DNA of 64,000 nucleotides from Kerstersia gyiorum (GCF_004216755.1 NZ_SGWZ01000002.1:248001-312000), one strand, 5' to 3'; shown: positions 25,885-35,605, counted from the stretch's first letter. The notes: generated from the letters alone by a model not told the origin. Numbers and translations are program-made.

Positions 25885-26805
25885 TCAGGCCGGTCGGGAC
25901 TGGGTATGTACGTATGAAGGCAAGTCCAGGCTCATCAGCCAGTTGACGAAGGTGCTGACGGCCTGCACGTTACTGCGTTCCTTGCGCACGCACAGGAAGT
26001 AACCCTGGCGCGCCAGTTCCGGTGTGGGAACGGGTTCGATCAGTTCCTGGCTGCGCAGGGGCTGCGTGACCAGGCAGCGCGGCACCAGGCCCACGCCCAT
26101 GCCCAGCTTGGCCGCAGCGATGATCATGTCGTACTGGCCGAAATTGGGGCCAAGATGCGCTGTGGAAACCGGCAGTTTGCGTTCACGGAACCACTGTACC
26201 CAGGCATGCGGCACGTTGAAGTGCTGCAGCAGCGTGGCATCCGGGAAACGGGAGACATCCTGCAGCCCGCACGCCTGTGCATAGGCTGGCGAACACACCA
26301 CGGCTTGTTTCTTGCCGACCAGATAGCTGGAAATCATCGCGGGCCAGGCGCCTTCGCCGAACTGTATGGCAACGTCGATATGTTCGTTGGCCAGGAAATT
26401 CTGCTGGTGATCGTGCGGGGTGAAGTTCAGCCGTATGGATGGATGCTCACGGTAGAAGTCCACCAGCAGTGGCATCAGCAGGTAGGTGGCCAGTGTGGGG
26501 GGCACGGAGATCGTGACGTATTGACGCTGCCCGCGCCCGGAGACGATGTGGTTGCTGGCGTCCACCAGAATGCGCAGTGCTTCCTGCGCCTGTTCCAGCA
26601 GGAATTCGCCAGCCTCGGTGAGTAGCAGGCGATTGTTCTGGCGCATGAACAGCGGGGTGCCCAGATAAGTTTCCAGGTTGGCGACCTGCCGGCTGATGGC
26701 TCCCTGGGTAACGAACAGTTCGCTGGCGGCCTTGGTGAAACTGGAATGCCGGGCGGCGGCTTCAAAAGCCTGCAGCTCGGTGATGGAGGGACATATTTTT
26801 TTCAT
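25885..26805 (-). CDS. LysR-family transcriptional regulator, GcvA-like
   Basis: A 306-residue LysR regulator. The N-terminal winged helix spans about residues 8-67 (ELQAFEAAARHSSFTKAASELFVTQGAISRQ, given here only as landmarks: SFTKAA and TQGAISRQ), and a periplasmic-binding-protein-like effector domain follows. The sequence style is that of the GcvA/AmpR branch. It is divergent from the amidohydrolase/ABC importer cluster, with a 136-bp shared control region, so it most likely regulates that cluster in response to the imported compound. Confidence 0.9.
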   Translation of the reverse strand: MKKICPSITELQAFEAAARHSSFTKAASELFVTQGAISRQVANLETYLGTPLFMRQNNRLLLTEAGEFLLEQAQEALRILVDASNHIVSGRGQRQYVTISVPPTLATYLLMPLLVDFYREHPSIRLNFTPHDHQQNFLANEHIDVAIQFGEGAWPAMISSYLVGKKQAVVCSPAYAQACGLQDVSRFPDATLLQHFNVPHAWVQWFRERKLPVSTAHLGPNFGQYDMIIAAAKLGMGVGLVPRCLVTQPLRSQELIEPVPTPELARQGYFLCVRKERSNVQAVSTFVNWLMSLDLPSYVHTQSRPA

Positions 26806-26941
26806 TGGTCGAAAGTGCCATTCCCAAATGTCATGCGTGCATCAGATTTTTTGGTTTGCCGGGTCTCGGGGCTGTTCTTATCCTTGGCACATAAGGTAAC
26901 AACAAAAACACAATACAGGACTGTCGAGGAGGTGGTTGGGT

Positions 26942-28189
26942 ATGGAAACCGGAGACATCGGGGGTGTGTCCTTCAAGCATTGCACGATTCTGCACCCGGA
27001 AACGGGGCTGCTGGAATCGGGCCGCAGTATCGAGGTGCGTGATGGCCGCATTGCGGCCATCACGGAGGACGCAGCAGCGCCGGCCGATGCGATAGACGTC
27101 GGCGGGTTGACTGTCATGCCGGGCATGATCGACTGCCACGTGCATGCCATTGCGTCCGACATGAATCTGGGCCGCAATGCCATGGTGCCCAATATTCTCA
27201 TCAGCTTCCGTGCCATTCCCATTCTGGAGGGGATGCTGCAACGTGGCTTCACGACAGTGCGCGATGCCGGGGGGGCGGATTTTTCGCTGGCCCAGGCAAC
27301 CGCAACCGGGCTGGTGGCCGGACCGCGCATTTTCCCATCGGGCAGGGCCTTGTCGCAGACAGGGGGGCACGGTGATTTCCGCGCCCGCAACGATGTGATC
27401 GAGCCGTGCGCCTGTAGCCACCGGCTGGGTGCAATCGCTCGTGTCGTCGATGGTGTGGATAATGTCCGGCTGGCCGTTCGCGAGGAGATCCAGAAAGGCG
27501 CAACGCAGATCAAGGTCATGGCCTCTGGCGGTGTGGCTTCGCCCAACGACCCGATTCATTTCCTGGGCTATTCCGAAGCCGAATTGCGCGCCATCGTTGA
27601 AGAAGCCGCCAATGCCGGCACCTACGTGATGGCGCACGCGTACACGCCCCGGGCGATCGAGCGTGCAGTCCAGTGCGGTGTGCGCACCATTGAGCATGGC
27701 AACCTGCTTGATGATGCCAGCGCGGCGGTCATGGCGCGCCATGGCGCGTATCTGGTGCCGACCAATATCACCTACGACGCGCTGTTTCGCGACGGGCCGC
27801 GCTATGGCTTTCCGGATGAACTGCGGCCAAAAATCGACGATGTGCGCGAAGCCGGGTTGAGGGCGCTGGCAGTGGCCACCCGCGCAGGCGTGAAAATCGC
27901 GTTCGGTTCGGACCTGCTGGGCGCTACCCATGAGCAGCAGGCCAGGGAGCTGGCGCTGCATGCGGATGTTCTAGGCAATTTGTCCGCCATCCGTTCGGCG
28001 ACGACGGTGGCCGCCGAGGTGCTGCAGCAGGAAGGACTGCTGGGCACCATCCGTCCGGGCGCACATGCCGACCTGTTGTTCGTGGATGGCAACCCGCTGG
28101 AAGATATCAATGTACTGCTGGACCAGGGCGCGCGCCTGCGCGGCATCATGAAGCAGGGGACGTGGATGAAAAATACCTTGCGCCGTTGA
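26942..28189 (+). CDS. Metal-dependent amidohydrolase (imidazolonepropionase/prolidase-like)
   Basis: A 415-residue amidohydrolase-superfamily enzyme. The metal-binding HVH is at residues 66-68 (MIDCHVHA). The later ligands are visible as the lysine in ATQIKVMASGG, histidines in MAHAYTPRA and TIEHGNLLDD, and aspartate in AFGSDLLG, so the active site looks complete with a probable binuclear centre. The composite N- and C-terminal beta-sandwich is present (GRIAAITEDAA, ADLLFVDGNPLEDI). ATG 26942 has AGGAGG nine bases upstream. It leads an operon with a branched-chain-type importer, so it probably hydrolyses an imported amide or dipeptide-like compound; the substrate is unknown. Confidence 0.9.
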   Translation: METGDIGGVSFKHCTILHPETGLLESGRSIEVRDGRIAAITEDAAAPADAIDVGGLTVMPGMIDCHVHAIASDMNLGRNAMVPNILISFRAIPILEGMLQRGFTTVRDAGGADFSLAQATATGLVAGPRIFPSGRALSQTGGHGDFRARNDVIEPCACSHRLGAIARVVDGVDNVRLAVREEIQKGATQIKVMASGGVASPNDPIHFLGYSEAELRAIVEEAANAGTYVMAHAYTPRAIERAVQCGVRTIEHGNLLDDASAAVMARHGAYLVPTNITYDALFRDGPRYGFPDELRPKIDDVREAGLRALAVATRAGVKIAFGSDLLGATHEQQARELALHADVLGNLSAIRSATTVAAEVLQQEGLLGTIRPGAHADLLFVDGNPLEDINVLLDQGARLRGIMKQGTWMKNTLRR

Positions 28190-28302
28190 TACGGCGCCGC
28201 GTGCCCGGACCGGGGGAGGAGGGCCGGGCGCGCATGGCGGTTTCACGCGGGTACCAGCGACGAGCGCGGACCTACAACAATAAAAGCATCAGGAGAAGAC
28301 AA

Positions 28303-29535
28303 ATGAAAAAGCAGACCTTCAAGCGCCGCGACATGATCAAGGCAACAGGGGCGCTGGCAGTGGCGTTGGCCCTGTCGGCGGGTGTGCAGGCGCAGTCCGG
28401 CGGTGAATTGTTGATCGGCGGGCTGGTGCCTGTCACCGGGGCCGGCGCGCCTTACGGCGGCAATATGCTCAAGGCCATGGAGATCGGCGTCAAGGAAGTG
28501 AATGACGCGGGCGGCATGGCGGGGCGTTCCCTGCGCCTGATCGCCGAAGACAGCCAGACCCAGCCGCAAGCTGCCGTGCTCGCCGCCAAGAAACTCATCG
28601 AAATCAACAAGGTGCAGGCCATCCTGGGTACCTGGGCGTCGGGCGTGACGCTGGCCGTGCTGCCGCTGACCGACGCCGCCAACATTATCCAGATGAATGT
28701 GTCTGGAGCGCCCGCAATTTCAGAAATCGACAAAAAAGACCTGGTCTGGCGTTTCCAGGCGACCAATGACCGCTTTGGCCGCGCCTTTGCAGAAATTGCA
28801 GCCAAGAATGGCTACAAGAAGCCAGCGACCATGGCTTTCAACAATGCCTCGGGGCGCGGCAATACTGATGGCTTCATCAAGGCCTGGGAGGCCAAGGGGG
28901 GAAAGGTACTGGCCAATGTGGTGTATGAGCCCAACCGGAGCAGCTACCGCTCGGAATTGCAGAAGGTGCTGGCAACCGATCCGGACGTGATCGTCATGGG
29001 TTCCTACCTGCCAGATACCACCATCATCCTGCGCGAGTGGTTCCATTCCGGCGCCGAGAATGCCTGGATCATTCCCGGCTGGGCCGCCAATACCGAACTG
29101 GTCCAGGCGCTGGGCCAGGAAGTGACCGATGGCATCATTTCCGTCGATACGGTTTCCAACTCCGATGCCGACAGCTACAAGGACCTGAACCAGCGCTATC
29201 GCCAGGCAACCGGCGCAGACCTGGCCGATAACGTCTATGCGGCCATGACCTACGACATGGTGATCAGCCTGGCGCTGGCTGCGCACAAGGCGGGCGCCGA
29301 CGCCACGCCGCAGCAGATCAGCGACCAGATCCGAGCAGTCTCCAATCCGGACGGAGAAAAGGTCTATTCCTATGCGCAGGGCAAGGCACTGCTGGATGCA
29401 GGCAAGGACATCGACTACGAAGGGGCGTCCAGCCGCCTGAATTTCGACGAATACGGCGATTCCAACCCGGATTTCGGCGTCTATGCGATCAGGGACGGCA
29501 AGTTCGAGCGCGTCGACACGATTTCGCTGGACTGA
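28303..29535 (+). CDS. ABC importer substrate-binding protein, branched-chain amino acid type
   Basis: A 410-residue periplasmic binding protein of the LivJ/LivK class (Peripla_BP_6). The signal peptide carries KRRDMIKATG before a hydrophobic core ending VQAQ, which fits a twin-arginine signal. The mature start GELLIGGLVPVTGAGAPYG and the EINKVQAILGTWASG segment are typical of the family. An AGGAGA ribosome binding site precedes ATG 28303. It is the second gene of the amidohydrolase operon and should define the substrate of this importer, perhaps a peptide-like or amide compound rather than leucine. Confidence 0.92.
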   Translation: MKKQTFKRRDMIKATGALAVALALSAGVQAQSGGELLIGGLVPVTGAGAPYGGNMLKAMEIGVKEVNDAGGMAGRSLRLIAEDSQTQPQAAVLAAKKLIEINKVQAILGTWASGVTLAVLPLTDAANIIQMNVSGAPAISEIDKKDLVWRFQATNDRFGRAFAEIAAKNGYKKPATMAFNNASGRGNTDGFIKAWEAKGGKVLANVVYEPNRSSYRSELQKVLATDPDVIVMGSYLPDTTIILREWFHSGAENAWIIPGWAANTELVQALGQEVTDGIISVDTVSNSDADSYKDLNQRYRQATGADLADNVYAAMTYDMVISLALAAHKAGADATPQQISDQIRAVSNPDGEKVYSYAQGKALLDAGKDIDYEGASSRLNFDEYGDSNPDFGVYAIRDGKFERVDTISLD

Positions 29536-29581
29536 TTGCCCGGGCGACCGGTTCTGTTTCATTGCTGGAGCGTCGTCGGAT

Positions 29582-30457
29582 ATGTCCGGTACTTTCTTCA
29601 TCAACCTGATCCTCAATGGTCTCATCGAGGGCATGGTCATCGCGCTGCCGGCGCTGGCCCTGACCCTGGTGCTGGACATTTCGAAGTTCCCCAACGTTGC
29701 GGTGGGTGACACCATGACAGTGGGGGCTTATGCCGCACTGGCATTCCAGTCGGTCGGACTGCCTTATTTCGCGCTTTCGGTCGGCGGCGCGATGGCCGTG
29801 TGCATGGTGCTCAGCCTGGCGACCTGGCATTTTGTCTTCCGGCGCCTGAGCAAGGCGTCCATGGTGGTCAATCTGCTGGCGGCCGTCGGGTTGGCCTTCA
29901 TGATGCGCAGCGTGCTGCAACTGCTGGTCAGCAGCCAGCCCCAGGTGTACGACTTTCCCCTGGTGCGCGCCTGGAATTTCCACGGCGTTCGGCTGCTGCC
30001 CGCTGACCTCTGGGTGCTGTTGACCAGCGTCGCCACGTTGCTGGTGGTGTTCGGCATCTTCCGCTACACGGACCTGGGCCGCCGGCTGCGGGCCATTGCT
30101 GACAACCCGGAGCTGGCGCGCGCCAGTGCGATAAGGTCGCGCTGGCCGGTCTGGTTCCTCTGGGCCCTGTTCGGCGCATTGTCCGCGCTGGGCGGGGTGC
30201 TGATCGCATCCAAAAGCGTGTTGCTGCCGGAGTTCGGCTGGGAATTCGTGATTCCTGCGTTTTCTGCCGTCATCCTGGGTGGCATCGGCAATCCGGTCGG
30301 CGCGGTGCTGGGCGCTGTGTTGATGGGCGTGGCGCAGGAGCTGTCAGTCGCATTCGTCGGCCCCAGCTACAAGATCGTCGTCTCCTTCGCCGTGCTGATA
30401 CTGGTTCTGATGCTGCGCCCCTCGGGCCTGCTCGGCACCGTTGAAAAGTCTCGTTGA
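29582..30457 (+). CDS. Branched-chain amino acid-type ABC transporter permease (LivH-like)
   Basis: A 291-residue inner membrane permease with about eight hydrophobic helices. The EEA-like coupling loop region is seen as RRLRAIADNPELARASAI, and SALGGVLIASKSVLLPEFGWEF and VILGGIGNPVGAVLGA are LivH-type signatures. The start is ATG 29582. It works with the LivM-like protein encoded next; their junction is close, with the next ATG 14 nt beyond this stop. Confidence 0.92.
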   Translation: MSGTFFINLILNGLIEGMVIALPALALTLVLDISKFPNVAVGDTMTVGAYAALAFQSVGLPYFALSVGGAMAVCMVLSLATWHFVFRRLSKASMVVNLLAAVGLAFMMRSVLQLLVSSQPQVYDFPLVRAWNFHGVRLLPADLWVLLTSVATLLVVFGIFRYTDLGRRLRAIADNPELARASAIRSRWPVWFLWALFGALSALGGVLIASKSVLLPEFGWEFVIPAFSAVILGGIGNPVGAVLGAVLMGVAQELSVAFVGPSYKIVVSFAVLILVLMLRPSGLLGTVEKSR

Positions 30458-30471
30458 ACCAAGGGATAGCC

Positions 30472-31347
30472 ATGGAAGCGTATCTGCTATCTATCTGCAT
30501 CATCGGGGCCATCTATGCCCTGTTGGCCATCGGCCTGAACATCCAGTACGGCGAGACGGGCCTGATCAATTTCGGGCACGTGGCCTACTTTGCCATTGGC
30601 GCCTACGCGACGGCGATTCTGTCGCAGCGCGGCGTGCCCATTGTCTTGTCCATGGTGCTGGCCGGCCTGATCGCGGCGCTGGCGGCCATTCCCATCGGCA
30701 TGGCCGCCCTGCGGCTCAAGGAGGACTACTTCGCCATCGTGACGCTGGGCTTTGCCGAAACTGTGCGCATCGTCGTCCAGCAGGAGGATTGGCTGACCAA
30801 TGGGGTTCAGGGCATTGCCTCCATTCCGCCGCTTACGGCCTGGGCGGGCGCCAGCCAGAATCGCATGTTCGCGCTGATCATCATCGCGACGGTATTGCTG
30901 GCCATGCTGGCGGTCTATCTGTTGCAGCACAGCAGTTTCGGCCGCGTGCTGCGCGCCATCCGTGACAACGAAGTGGCAGTGGTAGCACTGGGAAAGAAAA
31001 CCTCGGTCTTCAAGATCAAGGTCTTGATGTTCGGCTCGTTCCTGGGCGGATTGGCCGGGGCGTTCTATGCACATTTCATCAGCTATATCTCGCCCGAGCA
31101 GTTCATCTCGCTGGTGACTTTCTACGTGTGGATGTCCATCATCCTGGGGGGCGTCGGCACCATGCGCGGCGCCTTGCTGGGCAGCCTGGTGCTGGTGCTG
31201 ATCCTGGAAGGGTCGCGTTTCCTGGGGGATTTCCTGCCGGGTATTTCCGACGTGCAATTGGCGCATATCCGCCTGGGTGTCATCGGCTGCGTGCTGGTGG
31301 CGTTCAGCCTGTTTCGGCCGCAAGGCATCTTCGGCAAAGCACAGTAA
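30472..31347 (+). CDS. Branched-chain amino acid-type ABC transporter permease (LivM-like)
   Basis: A 291-residue permease with the LivM-type opening YGETGLINFGHVAYFAIGAY. The cytoplasmic coupling loop is RVLRAIRDNEVAVVALGK, and MSIILGGVGTMRGALLG lies near the C-terminus. ATG 30472 has an AAGGGA ribosome binding site; a TTG at 30454 that overlaps the previous stop is also in frame but less likely. It pairs with the LivH-like permease. Confidence 0.92.
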   Translation: MEAYLLSICIIGAIYALLAIGLNIQYGETGLINFGHVAYFAIGAYATAILSQRGVPIVLSMVLAGLIAALAAIPIGMAALRLKEDYFAIVTLGFAETVRIVVQQEDWLTNGVQGIASIPPLTAWAGASQNRMFALIIIATVLLAMLAVYLLQHSSFGRVLRAIRDNEVAVVALGKKTSVFKIKVLMFGSFLGGLAGAFYAHFISYISPEQFISLVTFYVWMSIILGGVGTMRGALLGSLVLVLILEGSRFLGDFLPGISDVQLAHIRLGVIGCVLVAFSLFRPQGIFGKAQ

Positions 31348-31356
31348 GGGGGCGGT

Positions 31357-32112
31357 ATGCTGGTTGTTGAAAACGTAACCGTGACCTATGGTCCGTTCAA
31401 GGCGGTGGACCAGGCCAGCCTGCGTGTCGATGCGGGTGAAACCATCGGCCTGGCAGGAACCAACGGCGCAGGCAAGACCACGCTGTTTGCTGCCATCGCT
31501 GGCCAGTTGCCCGCCACCACGGGCAGCATCCTGTTCCAGGGTCGGCAGATCCTGGGGCAACCGACCTATCGGCGTGCGGGGCAGGGGCTGTGCCGCACTT
31601 TTCAGGTGCCGCGTGAGTTCGGGCGCCTGACCGTGCTGGAAAACCTGTTGGTGGCAGCGCAGGACGAGCGCCAGGAAAACATGCTGACTGCATGGCTGGG
31701 GCGGCGAGGCATGCGGGAAACCGTTGCCAGCCGTACCCGGCAGGCAGACGGCATACTGGATATGCTGGGCATCAGCCATGTGCGGGACTTGCTGGCGTCG
31801 CAATTGTCCGGCGGCCAGAAGAAGTTGCTGGAACTGGCGCGGGTACTGATGCAAAAGCCTTCCATCATCCTGCTCGACGAGCCTTTTGCCGGGGTCAATC
31901 CGGTACGCATCGGTGAAATGATGGAAATATTCACCCGCCTGAAGGCGCAGGGCATTGCACTCCTCATCGTGGAGCATCACCTGCAGGCGCTCAGGAGCCT
32001 GTCCTCGCGGCTGTATGTCATGGACCAGGGCAAGGTGATTGCCGAGGGCGATCCGGCCACTGTCCTCAATTCGAAAATCGTGCAGGATGCCTATATGGGG
32101 GGCGTGATATGA
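31357..32112 (+). CDS. Branched-chain amino acid-type ABC transporter ATPase (LivG-like)
   Basis: A 251-residue ATPase. Walker A GTNGAGKT is at residues 34-41, the signature is LSGGQKKLLELARVL, Walker B is SIILLDEPFAGVNP, and the switch histidine is in IVEHHL. It has the LivG-type C-terminal tail with DAYMGG. Its stop overlaps the next start by 4 nt (ATGA), so both ATPases are translationally coupled, as expected for the heterodimeric LivG/LivF pair. Confidence 0.93.
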   Translation: MLVVENVTVTYGPFKAVDQASLRVDAGETIGLAGTNGAGKTTLFAAIAGQLPATTGSILFQGRQILGQPTYRRAGQGLCRTFQVPREFGRLTVLENLLVAAQDERQENMLTAWLGRRGMRETVASRTRQADGILDMLGISHVRDLLASQLSGGQKKLLELARVLMQKPSIILLDEPFAGVNPVRIGEMMEIFTRLKAQGIALLIVEHHLQALRSLSSRLYVMDQGKVIAEGDPATVLNSKIVQDAYMGGVI

Positions 32113-32852
32113 GCGCAGGACTATCTGTCGGAACACCCGCTGGCGTCGATGCACTGACCATCGAGCAACTGGCTGGCGGCTATACCGATGTCAATATCAT
32201 TCACGGCATAGACCTGAGGGTAGGGCCGGAAGAAATCGTGACCATCGCCGGGACCAATGGCGCAGGCAAGTCTACCTTTTTGAAGGCCCTGCTGGGTCTG
32301 CTGCCGCGCACCTCGGGCAGCGTGCAACTGCTGGGCGAGGACATCAGCGGCCTGGCGACGGAAGCGCGTATCGAGCGCGGGCTGGCCTACGTGCCGCAGG
32401 TCACGAACGTTTTTCGCACGTTGACGGTACAGGAAAACCTGCTGGTGGCGGACAAGCGTGTCAGCCGCCGGCAGATCGACGACATGCTGGCCATCTTTCC
32501 GGCGCTCAAGCCCCGGCTGGGCCAGCGTGCCGGCACGCTGTCGGGGGGCGAACGCCAGCAACTGGCCTTTGCTCGCGCCCTGATACGCGCGCCCCAGGTC
32601 ATCATCCTGGATGAACCGACGGCGGCGTTGGCCCCCGGCCTGGTGCAATCCATCTTCGACGTGATCCGCCGCCTGAAGGAATTGAAGGTTGCGGTGCTGA
32701 TGGTGGAGCAGCGCGCCCGCCAGGCGCTGGAAATCAGCGATCGCGGCTATATCCTGGACCAGGGCAAGGTGGTGCTTTCCGGGGCGGCGGCAGGCTTGCT
32801 TGCCGACCCGGAAATGACGGAACTGTATCTGGGCACGGCCACGCACACCTGA
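32109..32852 (+). CDS. Branched-chain amino acid-type ABC transporter ATPase (LivF-like)
   Basis: A 247-residue ATPase. Walker A GTNGAGKS is at residues 48-55, the signature LSGGERQQLAFARAL, Walker B VIILDEPTAALAP, and the C-terminal YLG motif typical of LivF. It is the last gene of the operon amidohydrolase-SBP-LivH-LivM-LivG-LivF and is convergent, 25 nt away, with the minus-strand sulfur operon. Confidence 0.93.
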   Translation: MSAGLSVGTPAGVDALTIEQLAGGYTDVNIIHGIDLRVGPEEIVTIAGTNGAGKSTFLKALLGLLPRTSGSVQLLGEDISGLATEARIERGLAYVPQVTNVFRTLTVQENLLVADKRVSRRQIDDMLAIFPALKPRLGQRAGTLSGGERQQLAFARALIRAPQVIILDEPTAALAPGLVQSIFDVIRRLKELKVAVLMVEQRARQALEISDRGYILDQGKVVLSGAAAGLLADPEMTELYLGTATHT

Positions 32853-32877
32853 GCACGCAAGCCTGTCGGCGGTGCCG

Positions 32878-34188
32878 TCAGCGAGACCCGGCTTCGTTGA
32901 TTCCGACCCGGTAATAGGTGGGTGGGGGCGTGCCGTTGACGGCGAAGTCGCCTACCAGGCGCTCGCGGTAGACACGCGGGTTATGGGAGGAAATCGTGCG
33001 TGCGTTGCGCCAGTAGCGGTCCAGCCCGGCCTGGCGCAGCGTGGCCGAGGCGCCCAGGGCATCGAACAATTCCGTGCTGGCTTCCAGCACGACCCGGGTC
33101 AGCACGGAAACGGCCTGGTCCACTTCCACGTGAGCAATGGCGGCCGCCTGTTCGTGCGCATCGCTGTCTGCCGTGCGCTGCAGGTGCGCATCATGGCTGC
33201 GTTGCACGGCCTGGGCGGCGTGCAGCGTCAGCGCGCCCGCCGTGTAGGCGGCTGCATGGGTGCGCCCCACCACTTGCAGAAGCTGGGGGTCCTGAGCGGC
33301 GCTGGCGCTGTTGCCGTGGCTGTAGACCCGGTCGCGCTGGCGCAGCCGCTGGGCGACATCGCCCGCCAGGGCACGCCCGATACCGGCCAGCGAGGCCAGG
33401 TGCACCAGCTGATAGAAGGGCACGGCGTAAGGAAATCGTGTCGCGCCTGGTTTGATCCAGATATCGTCTATCGCTACGTTGGTGAAGATTGCCGTCCCGC
33501 TGGCGGTCAGCGCCTGCCCGAAACCATCCCAGTCGTCCACGACTTCCACGCCAGCCGCCCGGCGCGGCACTTGCAGGTAGTGCGTGTCACCGCTGTCGTC
33601 CTGGGCGGCAACGGAGATCCAGTCGGCGAACAGCGAACCGGTGGTGTAGAACTTGCGGCCATCCAGGCGCAGGCCGTCAGGGCCGGCCGCCAGGCGTGTG
33701 GCAAAGCTGCCTACCTTGGCCGGGCCGGCTTCGGAAAGCCCGGCGCCTATCAGGTCACCCTGGGCCAGGCGGTCCAGCCAGAAGTCGCGCCAGGCGGACG
33801 GGTCGGCGCTCAGGACTTCTTCGGTGAAGCCCAGGTGGGCGCGCAGGGCATTCACGACATTGGTATCGGCAGCGCCCAGTTCCACCAGCAATCCGAAGAG
33901 TTCAGGCAGCGTTGCGTCATGCCCGCCTTGTGCCGCCGGCAGGCGCAGGCGTGTGAATCCTGCTTCCCGCAGCCAGCCGATTTCCGCGTGTGGCAGGCGG
34001 TGTTGCAGGTCGCGTTCGACCGCGCTGGCGCGAATGCGGGCAAAGACCGGCCGCCAGGTTTGCGCGAGCGTTTCATAACGTTCGCTGGGGTTGGCACCCC
34101 AGGCGGCGTGAATGGCCTGGGATGTATCAGGCGCTGGCGCTTGTGTGGCGGAGGATGGGGGGGCGGTGTGTTCCAGAAGCTCGGACAT
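32878..34188 (-). CDS. Acyl-CoA dehydrogenase-fold flavin monooxygenase (DszC/SfnC-like)
   Basis: A 436-residue protein of the acyl-CoA dehydrogenase superfamily. Sequence style (RLPAAQGGHDATLPELFGLL, LDGRKFYTTGSLFADWI and GLSEAGPAKVG in the flavin-binding middle domain) and gene context place it with FMNH2-dependent monooxygenases such as DszC and SfnC, which oxidise organosulfur compounds rather than acyl-CoA. The start ATG 34188 gives MSELLEHTAPP. It is the last gene of the six-gene minus-strand operon, 70 nt after the previous monooxygenase. A reduced flavin would have to come from a reductase encoded elsewhere. Confidence 0.85.
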   Translation of the reverse strand: MSELLEHTAPPSSATQAPAPDTSQAIHAAWGANPSERYETLAQTWRPVFARIRASAVERDLQHRLPHAEIGWLREAGFTRLRLPAAQGGHDATLPELFGLLVELGAADTNVVNALRAHLGFTEEVLSADPSAWRDFWLDRLAQGDLIGAGLSEAGPAKVGSFATRLAAGPDGLRLDGRKFYTTGSLFADWISVAAQDDSGDTHYLQVPRRAAGVEVVDDWDGFGQALTASGTAIFTNVAIDDIWIKPGATRFPYAVPFYQLVHLASLAGIGRALAGDVAQRLRQRDRVYSHGNSASAAQDPQLLQVVGRTHAAAYTAGALTLHAAQAVQRSHDAHLQRTADSDAHEQAAAIAHVEVDQAVSVLTRVVLEASTELFDALGASATLRQAGLDRYWRNARTISSHNPRVYRERLVGDFAVNGTPPPTYYRVGINEAGSR

Positions 34189-34258
34189 GGCAGTCTCGCG
34201 AAGAAGGAAAGAAGGGCGGGCAGAGGCGGCAGGCCGCCAGGAGCGGCCGCCGTTGCGC

Positions 34259-35605
34259 TCAGGCGTAAGCCGGATAGGCAGCGGGATGGGCCGGGCGCTT
34301 GAGCCCCAGGTGTTCGCGCAGCGTGTTGCCTTCGTAGGCGGTGCGAAACAGTTTGCGGCGCTGTAATTCGGGTACGACATGGGCAATGAAATCGTTCAAC
34401 CCGCCAGGCAGCCACGGCGCCATGATGTTGAAGCCATCGGCTGCGCCGTTTTCGAACCAGTGCTGCAGGAAGTCCGCTACCTGGCTGGGCGTGCCGACGA
34501 CCTGCTGGTGGCCGCGTGCGCCGGCAATGCGCAGATAGAGTTGGCGGACATTCAGGCCGTCACGGCGCGCCAGGTCCAGCAGCAACTGCTGGCGGCTTTT
34601 CGGGCCATTGGTTTCCGGCAGCGTGGGGACCGGGTCGTCGGGCGCCAACCCGGACAGGTCGACGTTGCCTAGCGTGCTTGAGAGCAGGGCGATGCCGACA
34701 GCAGGGTCGACCAGTTCCTGCAATTGCTCGAATTTTTCCTCGGCTTCCGCCAGGCTGGCGCCAATGACCGGGAAAATGCCGGGCATGATCTTGACGTCAT
34801 CGGGCTGCCGTTCCTGCGCAGGCAAGCGGTTCTTGATATCGGCATAGAACGCCTGGGCTTCTTCCAGTGTCTGGTGCGCGACAAAAATGACTTCTGCTGT
34901 ACGGGCGGCCAGTGCACGGCCTGCTTCCGACGCGCCCGCCTGCACGATCACCGGGCGGCCCTGGGGCGAACGCGCGACATTGAGCGGCCCGCGAATGCGG
35001 AAATGCTTGCCGCGATGATCAGGCAGATGCAGCTTGGTCGTGTCCAAGTAGATGCCGCTGGCCTTGTCTCGCGGGAAGGCGTCGTCTTCCCAGCTGTCCC
35101 AGAGCCGCAGCACGGCGTCATGGAACTCGGTGGCGCGCTCGTAGCGCAGCGCGTGCTCATCGAGTTCGTCACGATTGAAGTTCTGGGCTTCGGTACGTCC
35201 GCTGGACGTGACCAGGTTCCAGCCGGCGCGCCCGCCGGAAATATGATCCAGGGACGCAAACTTGCGTGCGACGTTATAGGGCTCGTGAAACGAGGTTGAG
35301 ACCGTGGCGATCAGCCCGATCTTCTGCGTGACGGCGGCCAGTGCCGACAGCAGGGTGACGGGTTCGAAGAAATCGCTGCGGGCGGTGCGTGCCAGCGATG
35401 CCTGGTCTGTGCCACGGATACCGGAAGAATCCGACAGGAAAATGGCATCGAAATGGGCTGCCTCGGCTTGCCGGGCCAGTGCAACATAGTGCTGGAAATT
35501 GCTGCCAGCATCGGCCTGCGCGCCCGGATGGCGCCAGCCGGCAATGTGGTGGCCGGTCTGCATCAGGAATGCACCCAGGCGGATTTGACGAGGTATGTGA
35601 GACAT
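34259..35605 (-). CDS. LLM-class flavin-dependent monooxygenase (NtaA/SnaA/DszA type)
   Basis: A 448-residue luciferase-like monooxygenase. The opening MSHIPRQIRLGAFLMQTGHHIAGWRHP (landmarks: LGAFL, GWRHP), FDAIFLSDS, the DHISGGRAGWNLVTS box and SPQGRPVIVQAGAS are signatures of the NtaA/SnaA/DszA branch. These enzymes use FMNH2 to cleave C-S or C-N bonds in sulfones, chelators and similar compounds. It is the fifth gene of the sulfur operon and about 40% similar by eye to the neighbouring paralogue at 35675-37027, suggesting duplication and divergence of substrate. Confidence 0.9.
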   Translation of the reverse strand: MSHIPRQIRLGAFLMQTGHHIAGWRHPGAQADAGSNFQHYVALARQAEAAHFDAIFLSDSSGIRGTDQASLARTARSDFFEPVTLLSALAAVTQKIGLIATVSTSFHEPYNVARKFASLDHISGGRAGWNLVTSSGRTEAQNFNRDELDEHALRYERATEFHDAVLRLWDSWEDDAFPRDKASGIYLDTTKLHLPDHRGKHFRIRGPLNVARSPQGRPVIVQAGASEAGRALAARTAEVIFVAHQTLEEAQAFYADIKNRLPAQERQPDDVKIMPGIFPVIGASLAEAEEKFEQLQELVDPAVGIALLSSTLGNVDLSGLAPDDPVPTLPETNGPKSRQQLLLDLARRDGLNVRQLYLRIAGARGHQQVVGTPSQVADFLQHWFENGAADGFNIMAPWLPGGLNDFIAHVVPELQRRKLFRTAYEGNTLREHLGLKRPAHPAAYPAYA

